Origin: Mesobacterium_A sp034670065
GTDB lineage: Bacteria > Pseudomonadota > Alphaproteobacteria > Rhodobacterales > Rhodobacteraceae
Reading direction: 5' to 3'
Assembly: GCA_034670065.1 (NCBI GenBank)
Contig: JAXMOG010000001.1
Span: 620,001 to 684,000 of the forward strand
DNA: 64,000 nucleotides
Under the pieces are notes generated by a model. It did no database searches and had not been told where the DNA came from. It worked only from the letters and a program-made list of their open reading frames with translations. The stretch's first letter is position 1, and the number at the start of each line of letters is the position of its first letter. The position numbers and the translations under genes are program-made. Positions 27,504 through 36,850 of this stretch are shown piece by piece.

Positions 27504-30068
27504 TCAGGGTTTTGGGCGCATGTCCACTTGGTCGCGAATCGCCAATTGTGCAGCGGCCAGACGGGCCACAGGCACCCGAAACGGCGAACAACTGACATAG
27601 TCGAACCCGACATCTCGGCAAAAGGCGATGGATTCAGGGTTGCCGCCATGTTCGCCACAGATCGACAAAGTGATGTCTGGATTGCTATCGCGGCTGCGCT
27701 CAACCCCCAGTTTAAGCAATTCGCCAACACCTTCGATGTCCAGAACATGGAACGGGTCTTCGGGAAATACGCCAAGCTTCACGTAATCCGACATAAATCG
27801 GCCCGCGTCATCGCGTGACAGACCATAGGTCATCTGTGTCAGGTCGTTGGTGCCGAAAGACATGAAATTCGCGTGTGGAGCGATATCATAGGCACGAAGG
27901 CAAGCACGTGGTGTTTCTGCCATAACCCCCAGACGATAGGTGAAATCGGTTTGCAGGTCATTGCGTACGGCGGCGGCCACGGCATCAATCCGGTTTACAA
28001 CCAATTCCACCTCTCGCTTGGCCGAAACCAGCGGAATCATGATCTCAGGCACAACCGGATCGCCGTCTTTGCTGGCCTTGACGGTGGCCTCAAAAATCGC
28101 GCGCGCCTGCATATCGTAAATCTCTGGAACGGTCACACCCAGCCGAACACCGCGCATTCCCAGCATAGGATTGTATTCCGCCATCGATTCGATTCGGCGT
28201 GTTACATCGCTGATAGGCAGGTCCAGCGCTTCGGCCAGATCACGCATTCCGGCGCGGTCATGCGGCAAGAATTCGTGCAAAGGCGGGTCAAACAGACGGA
28301 TGCAAACCGGCAATCCCTGCATGATGCGAAACAATTCGATGAAATCTGCACGCTGCATCGGCAACAGCAAAGCCAGCGTTTCCCGCCGGTCTTCCGGGCT
28401 GTCGGCAAAGATCATTTCGCGCATCGGGGACAGACGATCTGCCTCAAAGAACATGTGCTCGGTCCGGCACAGACCAATCCCCTGCGCTGCGAAGTTACGG
28501 GCTGTCAGGGCATCGGCCGGTGTATCGGCATTGGCGCGAATGTCGATGTCACGCTCTGCATCTGCCCAGGTCAGCAGCGTTTGGAAGGCGTCATCAAGGG
28601 CGGCTTCAACCATCTCAGGCGCGCCTGCCAGGATCTGACCATTGGTGCCATCAATCGTAATCTCGTCACCAGCGCGGAAAACTTCTCCGGATTCAGACAC
28701 CAGTTGCTTGCGCCGGACATTGAACTTCAGGCGCGACGCGCCAACCACACAAGGCAACCCAATCCCGCGACCAATCACAGCGGCGTGGCTTGTGATCCCG
28801 CCTCTTTCAGTCAGGACAGCCGCAGACGCATGCATACCCCTGATATCTTCGGGAGTTGTTTCCCGCCGTACCAGAATGCAGGGCTCACTTCGGGCCGCAC
28901 TGGCCTGCGCCTCTGCTGCGGAGAATACGATCTTGCCCGTGGCCGCCCCCGGACTGGCGGCAATGCCAAAACCAATAACCTCGCGCGGGGCACCCGATGC
29001 GATCTGGCGGTGCAGCAATTCTGACAGAGCATGCGGATCAACCCGCATCACCGCATCTTGTTGCGAGATGATGCCATCTTCGGCCAACCGAACCGCGATA
29101 CGCACCGCTGCGCGTGGTGTCCGCTCCACCCGAACCCCATCAAGAATGTGCAAGTTACCGTTTTCAATTGTGAATTCGATCTGCATTTCTTCGCGCAGAC
29201 GTCTGCGCATCAGGGCAGCGATTTTCTTCAACTCAGCAAAGGCTTTGGGTGCAAGCTCTTCCAGTGATGATCCGCGCGGATCACACTCAAGGAACAGAGA
29301 CTCTGTGCCATCTGCCAGGGCTTCGCGGCCTTGGCTTTGACTTAGATAGCGGCCCTTGATCTGTGGCATTCCGGTTTCGGAATCAACCAGTTGCAAAACG
29401 CCAGAACCGCATTCGCCGTGGCCCAAACCAATGGCCATTTCCTGAACAACCAGCCCAAGACCGGCATCGGCAGGCGCACCTTTGGCTTGGCGCAACAGAC
29501 GGGCTGTCGTGCCTTCCCATGCGCGTGCCATCGACCGCAAAACCTCTGCCAGCTGTGTGCCGGGTTCCTGCGGGAACGATTCTTCTGCTTCGTCTTCATA
29601 GGCGCGCAATGCTTGGCCCAGGCCCAAAGCACCGTCTTCTATGATGTCGTCAAAAACATCCGGGTCCAAACGCGCAACGTGTACGGCATAGGCCTGAACA
29701 AACCGCATGTACAAAGAGGCCGCCGCGTCCTGACCTATTTCGTCAGACAGTTCCACATAGCGGGCATCGTTCATACCGATGTTCAAAATCGCGCCCGGAC
29801 CACCCCAATCTGGGTCTTCGGATGATGGACGAACGCACACCAGCGTACCGCTTTCAAACTCTGACAAAATGCGCGCAACATCCGGCAAATCATTGGACGC
29901 GATGCGATGCACCGTATCAAAGGACAACGCCACAGTACGCGGAACCGGCAGATCCAAGCGGACCAAACGCTGCAAACACTTCGCCCTGCCCCCATGGCTG
30001 GGCGTTGCGACGGGCGCTGTTGGAGTAATCAGCGTGATATTTGAGTTTTCGAACCGTTCTTGCTGCAC
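27504..30068 (-). CDS. Pyruvate phosphate dikinase-like PEP-utilizing enzyme
   Basis: An 854-residue protein with three regions. The N-terminal nucleotide-binding domain is divergent (VRPSSEDPDWGGPGAILNIG replaces the usual RSG...SMPGMMDT motif). The central phosphohistidine domain has LTERGGITSHAAVIGRG with His428. The C-terminal PEP/pyruvate barrel keeps FGTNDLTQMTYGLSRDDAGR and CGEHGGNP with the catalytic cysteine. A dikinase interconverting pyruvate and PEP is the best call, but altered ATP-domain motifs leave room for another nucleotide or a regulatory role. The start is GTG 30068 with AAAGG upstream, since no ATG is nearby. Confidence 0.8.
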   Translation of the reverse strand: MQQERFENSNITLITPTAPVATPSHGGRAKCLQRLVRLDLPVPRTVALSFDTVHRIASNDLPDVARILSEFESGTLVCVRPSSEDPDWGGPGAILNIGMNDARYVELSDEIGQDAAASLYMRFVQAYAVHVARLDPDVFDDIIEDGALGLGQALRAYEDEAEESFPQEPGTQLAEVLRSMARAWEGTTARLLRQAKGAPADAGLGLVVQEMAIGLGHGECGSGVLQLVDSETGMPQIKGRYLSQSQGREALADGTESLFLECDPRGSSLEELAPKAFAELKKIAALMRRRLREEMQIEFTIENGNLHILDGVRVERTPRAAVRIAVRLAEDGIISQQDAVMRVDPHALSELLHRQIASGAPREVIGFGIAASPGAATGKIVFSAAEAQASAARSEPCILVRRETTPEDIRGMHASAAVLTERGGITSHAAVIGRGIGLPCVVGASRLKFNVRRKQLVSESGEVFRAGDEITIDGTNGQILAGAPEMVEAALDDAFQTLLTWADAERDIDIRANADTPADALTARNFAAQGIGLCRTEHMFFEADRLSPMREMIFADSPEDRRETLALLLPMQRADFIELFRIMQGLPVCIRLFDPPLHEFLPHDRAGMRDLAEALDLPISDVTRRIESMAEYNPMLGMRGVRLGVTVPEIYDMQARAIFEATVKASKDGDPVVPEIMIPLVSAKREVELVVNRIDAVAAAVRNDLQTDFTYRLGVMAETPRACLRAYDIAPHANFMSFGTNDLTQMTYGLSRDDAGRFMSDYVKLGVFPEDPFHVLDIEGVGELLKLGVERSRDSNPDITLSICGEHGGNPESIAFCRDVGFDYVSCSPFRVPVARLAAAQLAIRDQVDMRPKP

Positions 30069-30294
30069 TGCGGCACCTTTTTAGCGTTCCCGAACAATAC
30101 GCCCGAAAACCAGTCTGGCAAGCAGACATATCTCTATCACCTAGACTAATTCTAAAGTGTGTCGAATAAAGCTTTGTCGCTCACAAGACGACCGCATCAG
30201 AGCGTAAGACTTGGCGCTGTCCACCTGGATACTTCGTCAGACAAAGCCACAGTCCCGCACGACGTGCATACGACCCCTGAAGTGGAATGACGGC

Positions 30295-32535
30295 TTAGCC
30301 TTCAATCCGTGTCAGATCAGCCACTTGCAGGCACAATGACCGAATGCGCGACAACAGGTTCAAACGATTGCGACGCAAAATTTCGTTGTCCGCATTAACC
30401 TGAACTGCTTCAAAGAACGCATCCACTGCTGGGCGCAAATCCGCCATTGCCGCCATCGCACCCGAGAAATCCTCTTCGGCCATCAACGGCGTGATTGCGG
30501 CTTCCCCCTTGTCCAGAGCAGCAAACAACGCTTTTTCGGCGTCATCCTCGGCAAATTTGGGATCAGCACCATAGGAATATTCAACGCCGTCTTTTTCTTC
30601 GGCTTGGGTCAGGATGTTGTTGGCGCGTTTGAACCCTTGCAGCAGGTTTTCACCATCATCCGTTTTCAGGAAGTCTGACAAAGCTTCGGCTCGCTTGACC
30701 AAAACAGTCAAATCATCGTTGCCCGGCATCGCCAGACAGGCGTCAATCACGTCGTGGCGGATACCCTCGTCACGCAAATACACTTTCAACCGGTCATGGA
30801 AGAAGCCAAGCAAATCAACAGACAGGTCAGGTACTTTCTGCCCCACAAGGTTCAACACGGTGCCTTCCGAAGAATCCGGCGCACCATCCCGACCGATGAT
30901 ATTGCGGAATGCGGCACCGAAAACACCGTGATCCGCGATTTCACGCACCAAGTCTTCCAGCGCGGCCAAATCATTCTCATTGGCGCCCGCGTTCAGGTTG
31001 ATTTTGTGGCGCACAAGCTGCGCATCAATGAACGGATCCAACGGCATACGCAGATTGTTGGTCAGCGCCAAACGGATCACACCCAAAGCGGCGCGACGCA
31101 ATGCATAGGGGTCTTTGGAGCCGGTGGGTTTTTCATCAATGGCCCAAAAGCCCGTCAACGTATCGAGCTTGTCTGCCAGTGAAACGACTACGGAAATGGG
31201 TGCAGAGGGCACGCTATCAGACGGCCCAAGCGGTGAATAATGCTCTTCACATGCTGCGGCGACATCGGCAGGCAACCCGGCGGCCTCGGCATAATACCGG
31301 CCCATAAGACCCTGAAGATCCGGGAATTCGTAGATCATTTCTGAATTCAGGTCGGCCTTAGCCACTAATGCGGCTTGATGGGCCAAGTCTGGATCTGCTC
31401 CAACAACAGGTGCCAAATCACGTGCCAAAGCCGCGATGCGGTTGATCCGTGCTTTCTGGCTGCCCAGCATGTTGTGAAAGGTCACATTTTCCATGCGGTC
31501 GGTCCAGGCGGTTAGCCCCTGATCCTTGGCGACACGCAGGTCATTTTCCCAGAAGAATTTGGCGTCTGACAACCGTGCCGACAGCACTTTCTGGTTTCCG
31601 GCCAGAATGGTGGCCCCGTGATCTTCGGTGATCCGGTTTGCGACGGTGATGAACCGTTCGATGCGGCCTGTCTTTGGGTTTCTGACGCTGAAGAACTTCT
31701 GATGCTCTTTCATCGAGGTTTGCAGAACTTCGGGCGGCAAGGACAGAAAATCATCATCGATTGTCCCCATCAGGACCACAGGCCATTCCACCAGCCCGGC
31801 CACTTCGGCCAACAGGCCACGGTCTTCGACCACATCCAATCCGGCAGCAAAAGCCTGATTGCTGGCATCCTGCCAAATCGCCTCGGCCCGCTCTGCTGGG
31901 TCCAGGATAACGCAAGACTGCTTTAACTTTGCCGCGTAATCCTCAAAGGACGAAACAGAAAACGGCTCTGGCGCCAGGAAGCGATGGCCTTCGGTCTGAT
32001 CTGCGGATTTCAGACCATCCACATCCATCGGCACAACCTGCGCACCAGCCTCATCCGTCAGAATGCACAGAATACGGTGTAGCGGGCGCACCCAGCGCAA
32101 GCTGCCAGCCCCCCAACGCATGGATTTGGGCCATGGGAAATTCCGAATGACCCCTTCCAGCACTTCGGCCACGATATCGGCCGCCGGACGTCCGGGGCGT
32201 TCGATAACGGCAAAAAACACTTTGCCCTTTTTTTCGTCGCGCTGTTCCAGCTGGTCACGGGTTAGCCCGACGCCGCGCAGAAAGCCTTCGATCGCCTTGT
32301 CCGGCGCATCAACACGAGGGCCTTTGCGTTCTTCGCGGGTAGTTGGGCTTTCGGCCAACAGCCCATGTACGGTCAACGCCAGACGGCGCGGTGTCGAAAA
32401 GGCTGCAGCCACGGCATAGGTCAGGCCTGCCTCAACCAAACCGTCGGTCACACGCTTTTTCAGGTCCTCGGCAGCGCGGGCTTGCATACGCGCGGGGATT
32501 TCCTCGGAAAACAGTTCGATCAGAAGGTCAGGCAT
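30295..32535 (-). CDS. glyS: Glycine-tRNA ligase beta subunit
   Basis: A 746-residue subunit of the bacterial alpha2beta2 glycyl-tRNA synthetase; it binds tRNA and supports aminoacylation. It begins MPDLLIELFSEEIPARMQ, the family N-terminus, which decides ATG 32535 over a start 12 codons upstream. The HD-like middle and the C-terminal anticodon-binding helices (VDAFFEAVQVNADNEILRRN) are present. It is the last gene of the unit glyQ, FkbM-like methyltransferase, DUF6446-like gene, glyS. Confidence 0.97.
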   Translation of the reverse strand: MPDLLIELFSEEIPARMQARAAEDLKKRVTDGLVEAGLTYAVAAAFSTPRRLALTVHGLLAESPTTREERKGPRVDAPDKAIEGFLRGVGLTRDQLEQRDEKKGKVFFAVIERPGRPAADIVAEVLEGVIRNFPWPKSMRWGAGSLRWVRPLHRILCILTDEAGAQVVPMDVDGLKSADQTEGHRFLAPEPFSVSSFEDYAAKLKQSCVILDPAERAEAIWQDASNQAFAAGLDVVEDRGLLAEVAGLVEWPVVLMGTIDDDFLSLPPEVLQTSMKEHQKFFSVRNPKTGRIERFITVANRITEDHGATILAGNQKVLSARLSDAKFFWENDLRVAKDQGLTAWTDRMENVTFHNMLGSQKARINRIAALARDLAPVVGADPDLAHQAALVAKADLNSEMIYEFPDLQGLMGRYYAEAAGLPADVAAACEEHYSPLGPSDSVPSAPISVVVSLADKLDTLTGFWAIDEKPTGSKDPYALRRAALGVIRLALTNNLRMPLDPFIDAQLVRHKINLNAGANENDLAALEDLVREIADHGVFGAAFRNIIGRDGAPDSSEGTVLNLVGQKVPDLSVDLLGFFHDRLKVYLRDEGIRHDVIDACLAMPGNDDLTVLVKRAEALSDFLKTDDGENLLQGFKRANNILTQAEEKDGVEYSYGADPKFAEDDAEKALFAALDKGEAAITPLMAEEDFSGAMAAMADLRPAVDAFFEAVQVNADNEILRRNRLNLLSRIRSLCLQVADLTRIEG

Positions 32536-32725
32536 CGTGTCACCCAAAAAGGCCCCGCGAACGGGGGACATTAGTTTGCGCCGGAGATAACTGGGCAGGC
32601 AGGCGGCGTCCAGTAGATATGACCTGAACCTCCGCCAAAGGAGGGCAAATCAAACGGAAACTCGCTTCGCCCTGCCCCGGTTTGGCAATGTTGCGGTTGT
32701 GGCGCATGGCTCAAATAATGCGGCA

Positions 32726-33241
32726 TCAGTCGCGTTGCGGACACTCATCGCCCAGCGGTGTGCCATCATAAGCTTTGTCACCGCATTCATTGATTTCGTG
32801 CCATACAAACCCGCGCCCGTCTTCGGTGATCGCAACAACCCGGTCGATCCCGAATTCAATGTTGCGCTGCCCGGTGAAAACCTGCGCGGTGCCAGCTTCG
32901 ATCTGCGTGCCGATTGCAGCGGCATCAAAGCAATCAAACCAGCCCGGTGCATTGCGCGGCTCTGAATTTTCATAGAGCTGGAAACTCGCTTTCAGCGTAT
33001 CCAAGCTGACCGGAGTGGTGAAACACGCGCGATAGCGGATCGGAGAGCTGCTGCCATCAATCCCCTCAAATTCAGCAATTTCAAGGGGTTGTGGCGTTTC
33101 ACCATCCAGCGGCGTCAACGCAACGGCGGCTTCGCTTTCCGGCACCTTGTCGTAATAGGCATAGACCTGCGTGTAATAGACGACGCCACCAAACAGCAGC
33201 CCAGTCAACAGGATGGCGCTTGCCACGATCTTGCCGTTCAT
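32726..33241 (-). CDS. DUF6446-like single-span membrane protein
   Basis: A 171-residue protein. One N-terminal membrane helix (ASAILLTGLLFGGVVYY) is followed by a periplasmic domain with conserved SPIRYRACF and PGWFDCFDAAAIG stretches and several cysteines. It matches the DUF6446 family, which I recall as a neighbour of glyS in Rhodobacteraceae; the function is unknown. It starts seven bases after the methyltransferase stop and ends 190 bases before glyS, so it is cotranscribed with the glycyl-tRNA synthetase genes. Confidence 0.8.
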   Translation of the reverse strand: MNGKIVASAILLTGLLFGGVVYYTQVYAYYDKVPESEAAVALTPLDGETPQPLEIAEFEGIDGSSSPIRYRACFTTPVSLDTLKASFQLYENSEPRNAPGWFDCFDAAAIGTQIEAGTAQVFTGQRNIEFGIDRVVAITEDGRGFVWHEINECGDKAYDGTPLGDECPQRD

Positions 33242-33248
33242 CTGTACC

Positions 33249-33944
33249 TCAAATCCAGTTCATGTTGATGACAGGTTGCGTCATCCGCGTTGTCCGAAGA
33301 CGTAGCGCCCGTGTCCGTTTTGCCAAAGCCGGAATGCGGTTTTCATGGGTTTCCACGAAAATATGTCCGATCCGGCTCAACACCGGGTGGTCCAACAGGC
33401 GTTCCAGCACGGGCACTTCGCCGCCTTCGATGTCCATTTTGATAACAGCGACATCGCGATCAAGGCCCTGTAAAAACTCTGCAAAATCGATGCAGCGCGT
33501 TTTGATTGCCTTACTGGTATCGATGTTCAGCTTGTCTGCGATCACAGATGAAGACAGCGATTGTGCCTCGGGTGCCTCTTCAAAATCCGCGGTTCGGTAA
33601 AGGTCTATTTCACCATTCCGGTCCAGCGCCGCCGCCTCTACCACCTCAACATTTTTCAGATCCGATAGGTTCTGGCGCAAACGTGCTACGGTCCAGGGGT
33701 CGGGCTCAAATGCGTAGACATGGTCCGCCGTGGCGGCCATCTCGCGGCTATACAGGCCCATGTTGGCGCCCAGATCGATACACAGTTTTCCCGTTGCCCC
33801 GGCGAGGGCTTCGCGGAATTGGCGTTGCGCTTCTGGCGCGTAGAGCCGGCGCAGCTTGCGCCCGTATTTCAGGCCCTTCGCGCCGGGCAGACGAGAAAAC
33901 AGCCGATATTTTGTTCGACGCAGTAATGTGTTGCGCAGGGCCAT
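33249..33944 (-). CDS. FkbM family SAM-dependent methyltransferase
   Basis: A 231-residue protein. The SAM-binding motif is LCIDLGANMGLYSREMA, followed by VYAFEPDPWTVARLRQNL (adenine-ribose acidic residue), NVEVVEAAAL and the FkbM signature VIKMDIEGGEVPVLERL. FkbM proteins methylate sugar or polyketide hydroxyls; the substrate is unknown. Start ATG 33944 shares one base with the glyQ stop (TGATG), so its translation is coupled to glyQ. The frame upstream of this ATG lies within glyQ and is discarded. Confidence 0.88.
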   Translation of the reverse strand: MALRNTLLRRTKYRLFSRLPGAKGLKYGRKLRRLYAPEAQRQFREALAGATGKLCIDLGANMGLYSREMAATADHVYAFEPDPWTVARLRQNLSDLKNVEVVEAAALDRNGEIDLYRTADFEEAPEAQSLSSSVIADKLNIDTSKAIKTRCIDFAEFLQGLDRDVAVIKMDIEGGEVPVLERLLDHPVLSRIGHIFVETHENRIPALAKRTRALRLRTTRMTQPVINMNWI

Positions 33945-34873
33945 CAGGCCGCCGCCCCTCCTGCTTCGGTCTGAACAAAGGCATCCGCACACATTTTGGC
34001 CAGCGTCCGAACCCGGCCGATATAGCTTTGCCGTTCGGTGACAGAGATCACGCCGCGCGCATCCAGCAGGTTAAAGATATGAGACGCCTTGATACACTGA
34101 TCATAGGCCGGATGCGCCATGATGATGCGCTTGCCGGTTTTCGGATCCAGCGGCTCTTGCGCTAGAATGTTTGCACATTCAGCTTCGGCCTCTTCGAAAT
34201 GGCGCAACAGCACGTCGGTATCAGCCACGTCAAAGTTCCAGCGGCTGTATTCCTGCTCTGTCTGGCGGAAGACATCGCCATACAACAGCGGTTGAGGCGA
34301 TTGCGGATCGTTGAACGGCATGTCCATCACATGATCGATGCCAAGCACATACATCGCCAGACGTTCCAGACCATAGGTCAACTCACCCGAAACGGGGTGG
34401 CAATCATGCCCGCCAACCTGTTGGAAATAGGTGAACTGAGACACTTCCATCCCGTCACACCACACTTCCCATCCAAGGCCCCATGCGCCCAGTGTTGGGC
34501 TTTCCCAGTCATCTTCGACAAAACGGATGTCGTGCAACGCCATGTCGATCCCGATCGCCTGAAGCGACCCCAGATACAGGGCCTGCAAATCGGGCGGCGA
34601 TGGTTTGATCAGAACCTGGAACTGATAGTAGTGCTGTAACCGGTTCGGGTTTTCGCCGTAGCGCCCATCTGTTGGACGGCGTGACGGTTGCACATAGGCC
34701 GCAGCCCAGGGTTTGGACCCGAGTGCACGCAATGTGGTGGCCGGGTGAAACGTGCCCGCGCCAACTTCCATGTCATAAGGTTGCAGGATCGCGCATCCTT
34801 TGGATGCCCAATAACTCTGCAAACGCAGAATAATTTCTTGAAAACTGCGCGGTTTTGTTGGCGTCTGGTCCAT
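33944..34873 (-). CDS. glyQ: Glycine-tRNA ligase alpha subunit
   Basis: The catalytic alpha subunit (309 residues) of the bacterial-type glycyl-tRNA synthetase, a class II enzyme. Typical stretches include QSYWASKGCAILQPYDMEVG, TLRALGSKPWAAAYVQPSRR and the class II motif region GWEVWCDGMEVSQFTYFQQVGG. It heads a four-gene unit ending in glyS and is divergent from the inactive-looking trypsin-like gene. Confidence 0.97.
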   Translation of the reverse strand: MDQTPTKPRSFQEIILRLQSYWASKGCAILQPYDMEVGAGTFHPATTLRALGSKPWAAAYVQPSRRPTDGRYGENPNRLQHYYQFQVLIKPSPPDLQALYLGSLQAIGIDMALHDIRFVEDDWESPTLGAWGLGWEVWCDGMEVSQFTYFQQVGGHDCHPVSGELTYGLERLAMYVLGIDHVMDMPFNDPQSPQPLLYGDVFRQTEQEYSRWNFDVADTDVLLRHFEEAEAECANILAQEPLDPKTGKRIIMAHPAYDQCIKASHIFNLLDARGVISVTERQSYIGRVRTLAKMCADAFVQTEAGGAAA

Positions 34874-35026
34874 GCGCGGGGCCCTCTTTGAACTTAGGGA
34901 CTACCTATTGCGCCACACCCGCAGGGTCAATTGACTGCGCGCGCATATTTTAAGTGCGCTCGGCGTTGTCTTTGATAGAACCACCCCCGACAGGGCAAAG
35001 ACCACAGGCAGAAGACCGGATTTCAC

Positions 35027-36766
35027 ATGATCAGACTTTTTTATTCCCTTCTGGCCGCGATATTTATGCTGACGCAGCCAGTGGCCGCGCAGGACGTGGC
35101 GTATATTCAGATTGAAGCGCAGCCTTCTCAATCTCGGGCAACGGAACGCGCGCGCGATTTCGAATCCGTTTTGAGCAACGTCAACGCATTTGCGCTTGGC
35201 GGCGGATGGTACGGCATTGCGCTTGGGCCATATTCACGGATTGATGCGCAGGCACTTCTGCGTTCGCTGCGTGCACGGGGCCAGGTTCCGGCCGACAGCT
35301 ATATCTCATTCCCCGGCGATTACGGCCCGCAGATTTGGCCAACGGGCGCGCAAGCGCAGCAAGCCCAACCGCAGGCCACCCCAGCTCAAGACCCCGCACC
35401 AGTTGCCACTGCCGAAGTTCAGCCCGAACCAGAACTTAAGCCAATTGACGAAACTCCGCGTGAAGCACGCCAATCCGAAGCCTTGCTGAGCCGCGAAGAG
35501 CGGATGGAACTGCAAATCGCGTTGCAATGGGCCGGGGTTTACAACTCTGGCATTGATGGCGCGTTTGGCCGTGGCACCCGTCGGTCCATGTCAGATTGGC
35601 AAACCGCCCACGGGTATGAACCCACTGGCGTACTGACCACCTTGCAACGGGCGGATCTGTTGGGACAGTACAACGCTGTGCTGGATGGCATGGGCATGCG
35701 GATGGTGTTTGACAGCCGTGCCGGTGTTGAAATCGAAATGCCCACTGGCGTTGTCGGTTTTGAGAAATACGAAGCTCCGTTTGCGCAATACTCTGCCACA
35801 GGTGACATCCCGGCTCAGGTATTGTTGATCAGCCAACCCGGTGACCGCACTACCCTGTATGGCCTGTATGAAATCATGCAAACGCTGGAAATCGTCCCGC
35901 TGGACGGACCACGTCAGCGCAGTGCAAATGGGTTTGAACTGTCCGGCAGCAACAATCGGATTGTATCCTACACCAAGACCGTTTTGGTGGATGATACGAT
36001 CAAAGGTTTCACACTGGTCTGGCCTGCAGGTGATGAAGAACGCCGTACCCGCATTCTGGCCCTGATGCAGAAAAGCTTTGCCACCACAGACGCCGTGCTG
36101 GACCCTGGCGCCATGACCGAAGAGGCGCAAAGCGTTGATCTGGTTTCGGGGCTGCGTATCCGCAAACCGATCCTGTCGCGGTCCGGTTTTTATGTGGATC
36201 GTACGGGCAGCGTTTTGACTGCACTGGCCGCCGTTGACAGCTGCGGACGCATCACCTTGGACGGAAATACAGAGGCCACGATCACCGCAACTGACAATGC
36301 CACAGGTCTGGCCCTGTTGAAACCGGCCAGCACATTGGTGCCGATGCGCGTTGCCGCATTGGGCAGCTACAGCCCGCGTCTACAATCAGAAATCGCCGTA
36401 TCTGGCTATTCCTACGAAGGCGCGCTGGGTGCCCCGACCCTGACCTTTGGCACAATCGCAGACCTGAAGGGCTTGTCAGGCGAAACCACGGTAACACGGT
36501 TGAACGTTGATGCCCTGCCCGGCGATGCGGGCGGACCGGTTCTGGATGCTGGCGGCGCGGTTCTGGGGCTGTTGCAATCGCGGGCCGATGGCGCGCGACA
36601 ATTGCCACCATCCGTCAGCTTTGCCACGTCCTCGGCCGCGATACAGGCGATGCTGGACAGCGCAGGCATCCCAGTCAATGACGCCCCTGCCCCCGGTTCA
36701 ATGGCGCCAGAGGATCTGACGGAAATCGCTGCGGGAATGACCGTTCTGGTCAGTTGCTGGGAATAA
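35027..36766 (+). CDS. Secreted SPOR and peptidoglycan-binding protein with an inactive trypsin-like domain
   Basis: A 579-residue envelope protein. Signal peptide (residues 1-21, ending VAAQ), SPOR-like repeat (about 24-100), proline/alanine linker (105-150), a PG_binding_1 motif (LQIALQWAGVYNSGIDGAFG, about 163-215), a middle domain, and a trypsin-like C-terminal domain (about 370-550). The three catalytic positions appear lost: VLTALAAV has Ala401 where His is expected, ATGLALL has Gly427 instead of Asp, and GDAGGPV has Ala501 instead of Ser. It probably binds the cell wall rather than cutting protein. A terminator follows at 36791. Confidence 0.85.
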   Translation: MIRLFYSLLAAIFMLTQPVAAQDVAYIQIEAQPSQSRATERARDFESVLSNVNAFALGGGWYGIALGPYSRIDAQALLRSLRARGQVPADSYISFPGDYGPQIWPTGAQAQQAQPQATPAQDPAPVATAEVQPEPELKPIDETPREARQSEALLSREERMELQIALQWAGVYNSGIDGAFGRGTRRSMSDWQTAHGYEPTGVLTTLQRADLLGQYNAVLDGMGMRMVFDSRAGVEIEMPTGVVGFEKYEAPFAQYSATGDIPAQVLLISQPGDRTTLYGLYEIMQTLEIVPLDGPRQRSANGFELSGSNNRIVSYTKTVLVDDTIKGFTLVWPAGDEERRTRILALMQKSFATTDAVLDPGAMTEEAQSVDLVSGLRIRKPILSRSGFYVDRTGSVLTALAAVDSCGRITLDGNTEATITATDNATGLALLKPASTLVPMRVAALGSYSPRLQSEIAVSGYSYEGALGAPTLTFGTIADLKGLSGETTVTRLNVDALPGDAGGPVLDAGGAVLGLLQSRADGARQLPPSVSFATSSAAIQAMLDSAGIPVNDAPAPGSMAPEDLTEIAAGMTVLVSCWE

Positions 36767-36790
36767 CCAGCCTGACAGTGCAACAGACAA

Positions 36791-36816
36791 AAGGCCGGGC
36801 ATTGCCCGGCCTTTTT
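36791..36816. terminator. Bidirectional terminator
   Basis: A 10-bp perfect stem AAGGCCGGGC/GCCCGGCCTT (36791-36800 with 36804-36813) with a 3-base loop and T-rich tails on both strands. It serves the trypsin-like gene and the convergent ppk. Confidence 0.9.
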
Positions 36817-36850
36817 GCTTGGTAACAACGGCACCGTGCCAGATACGATG

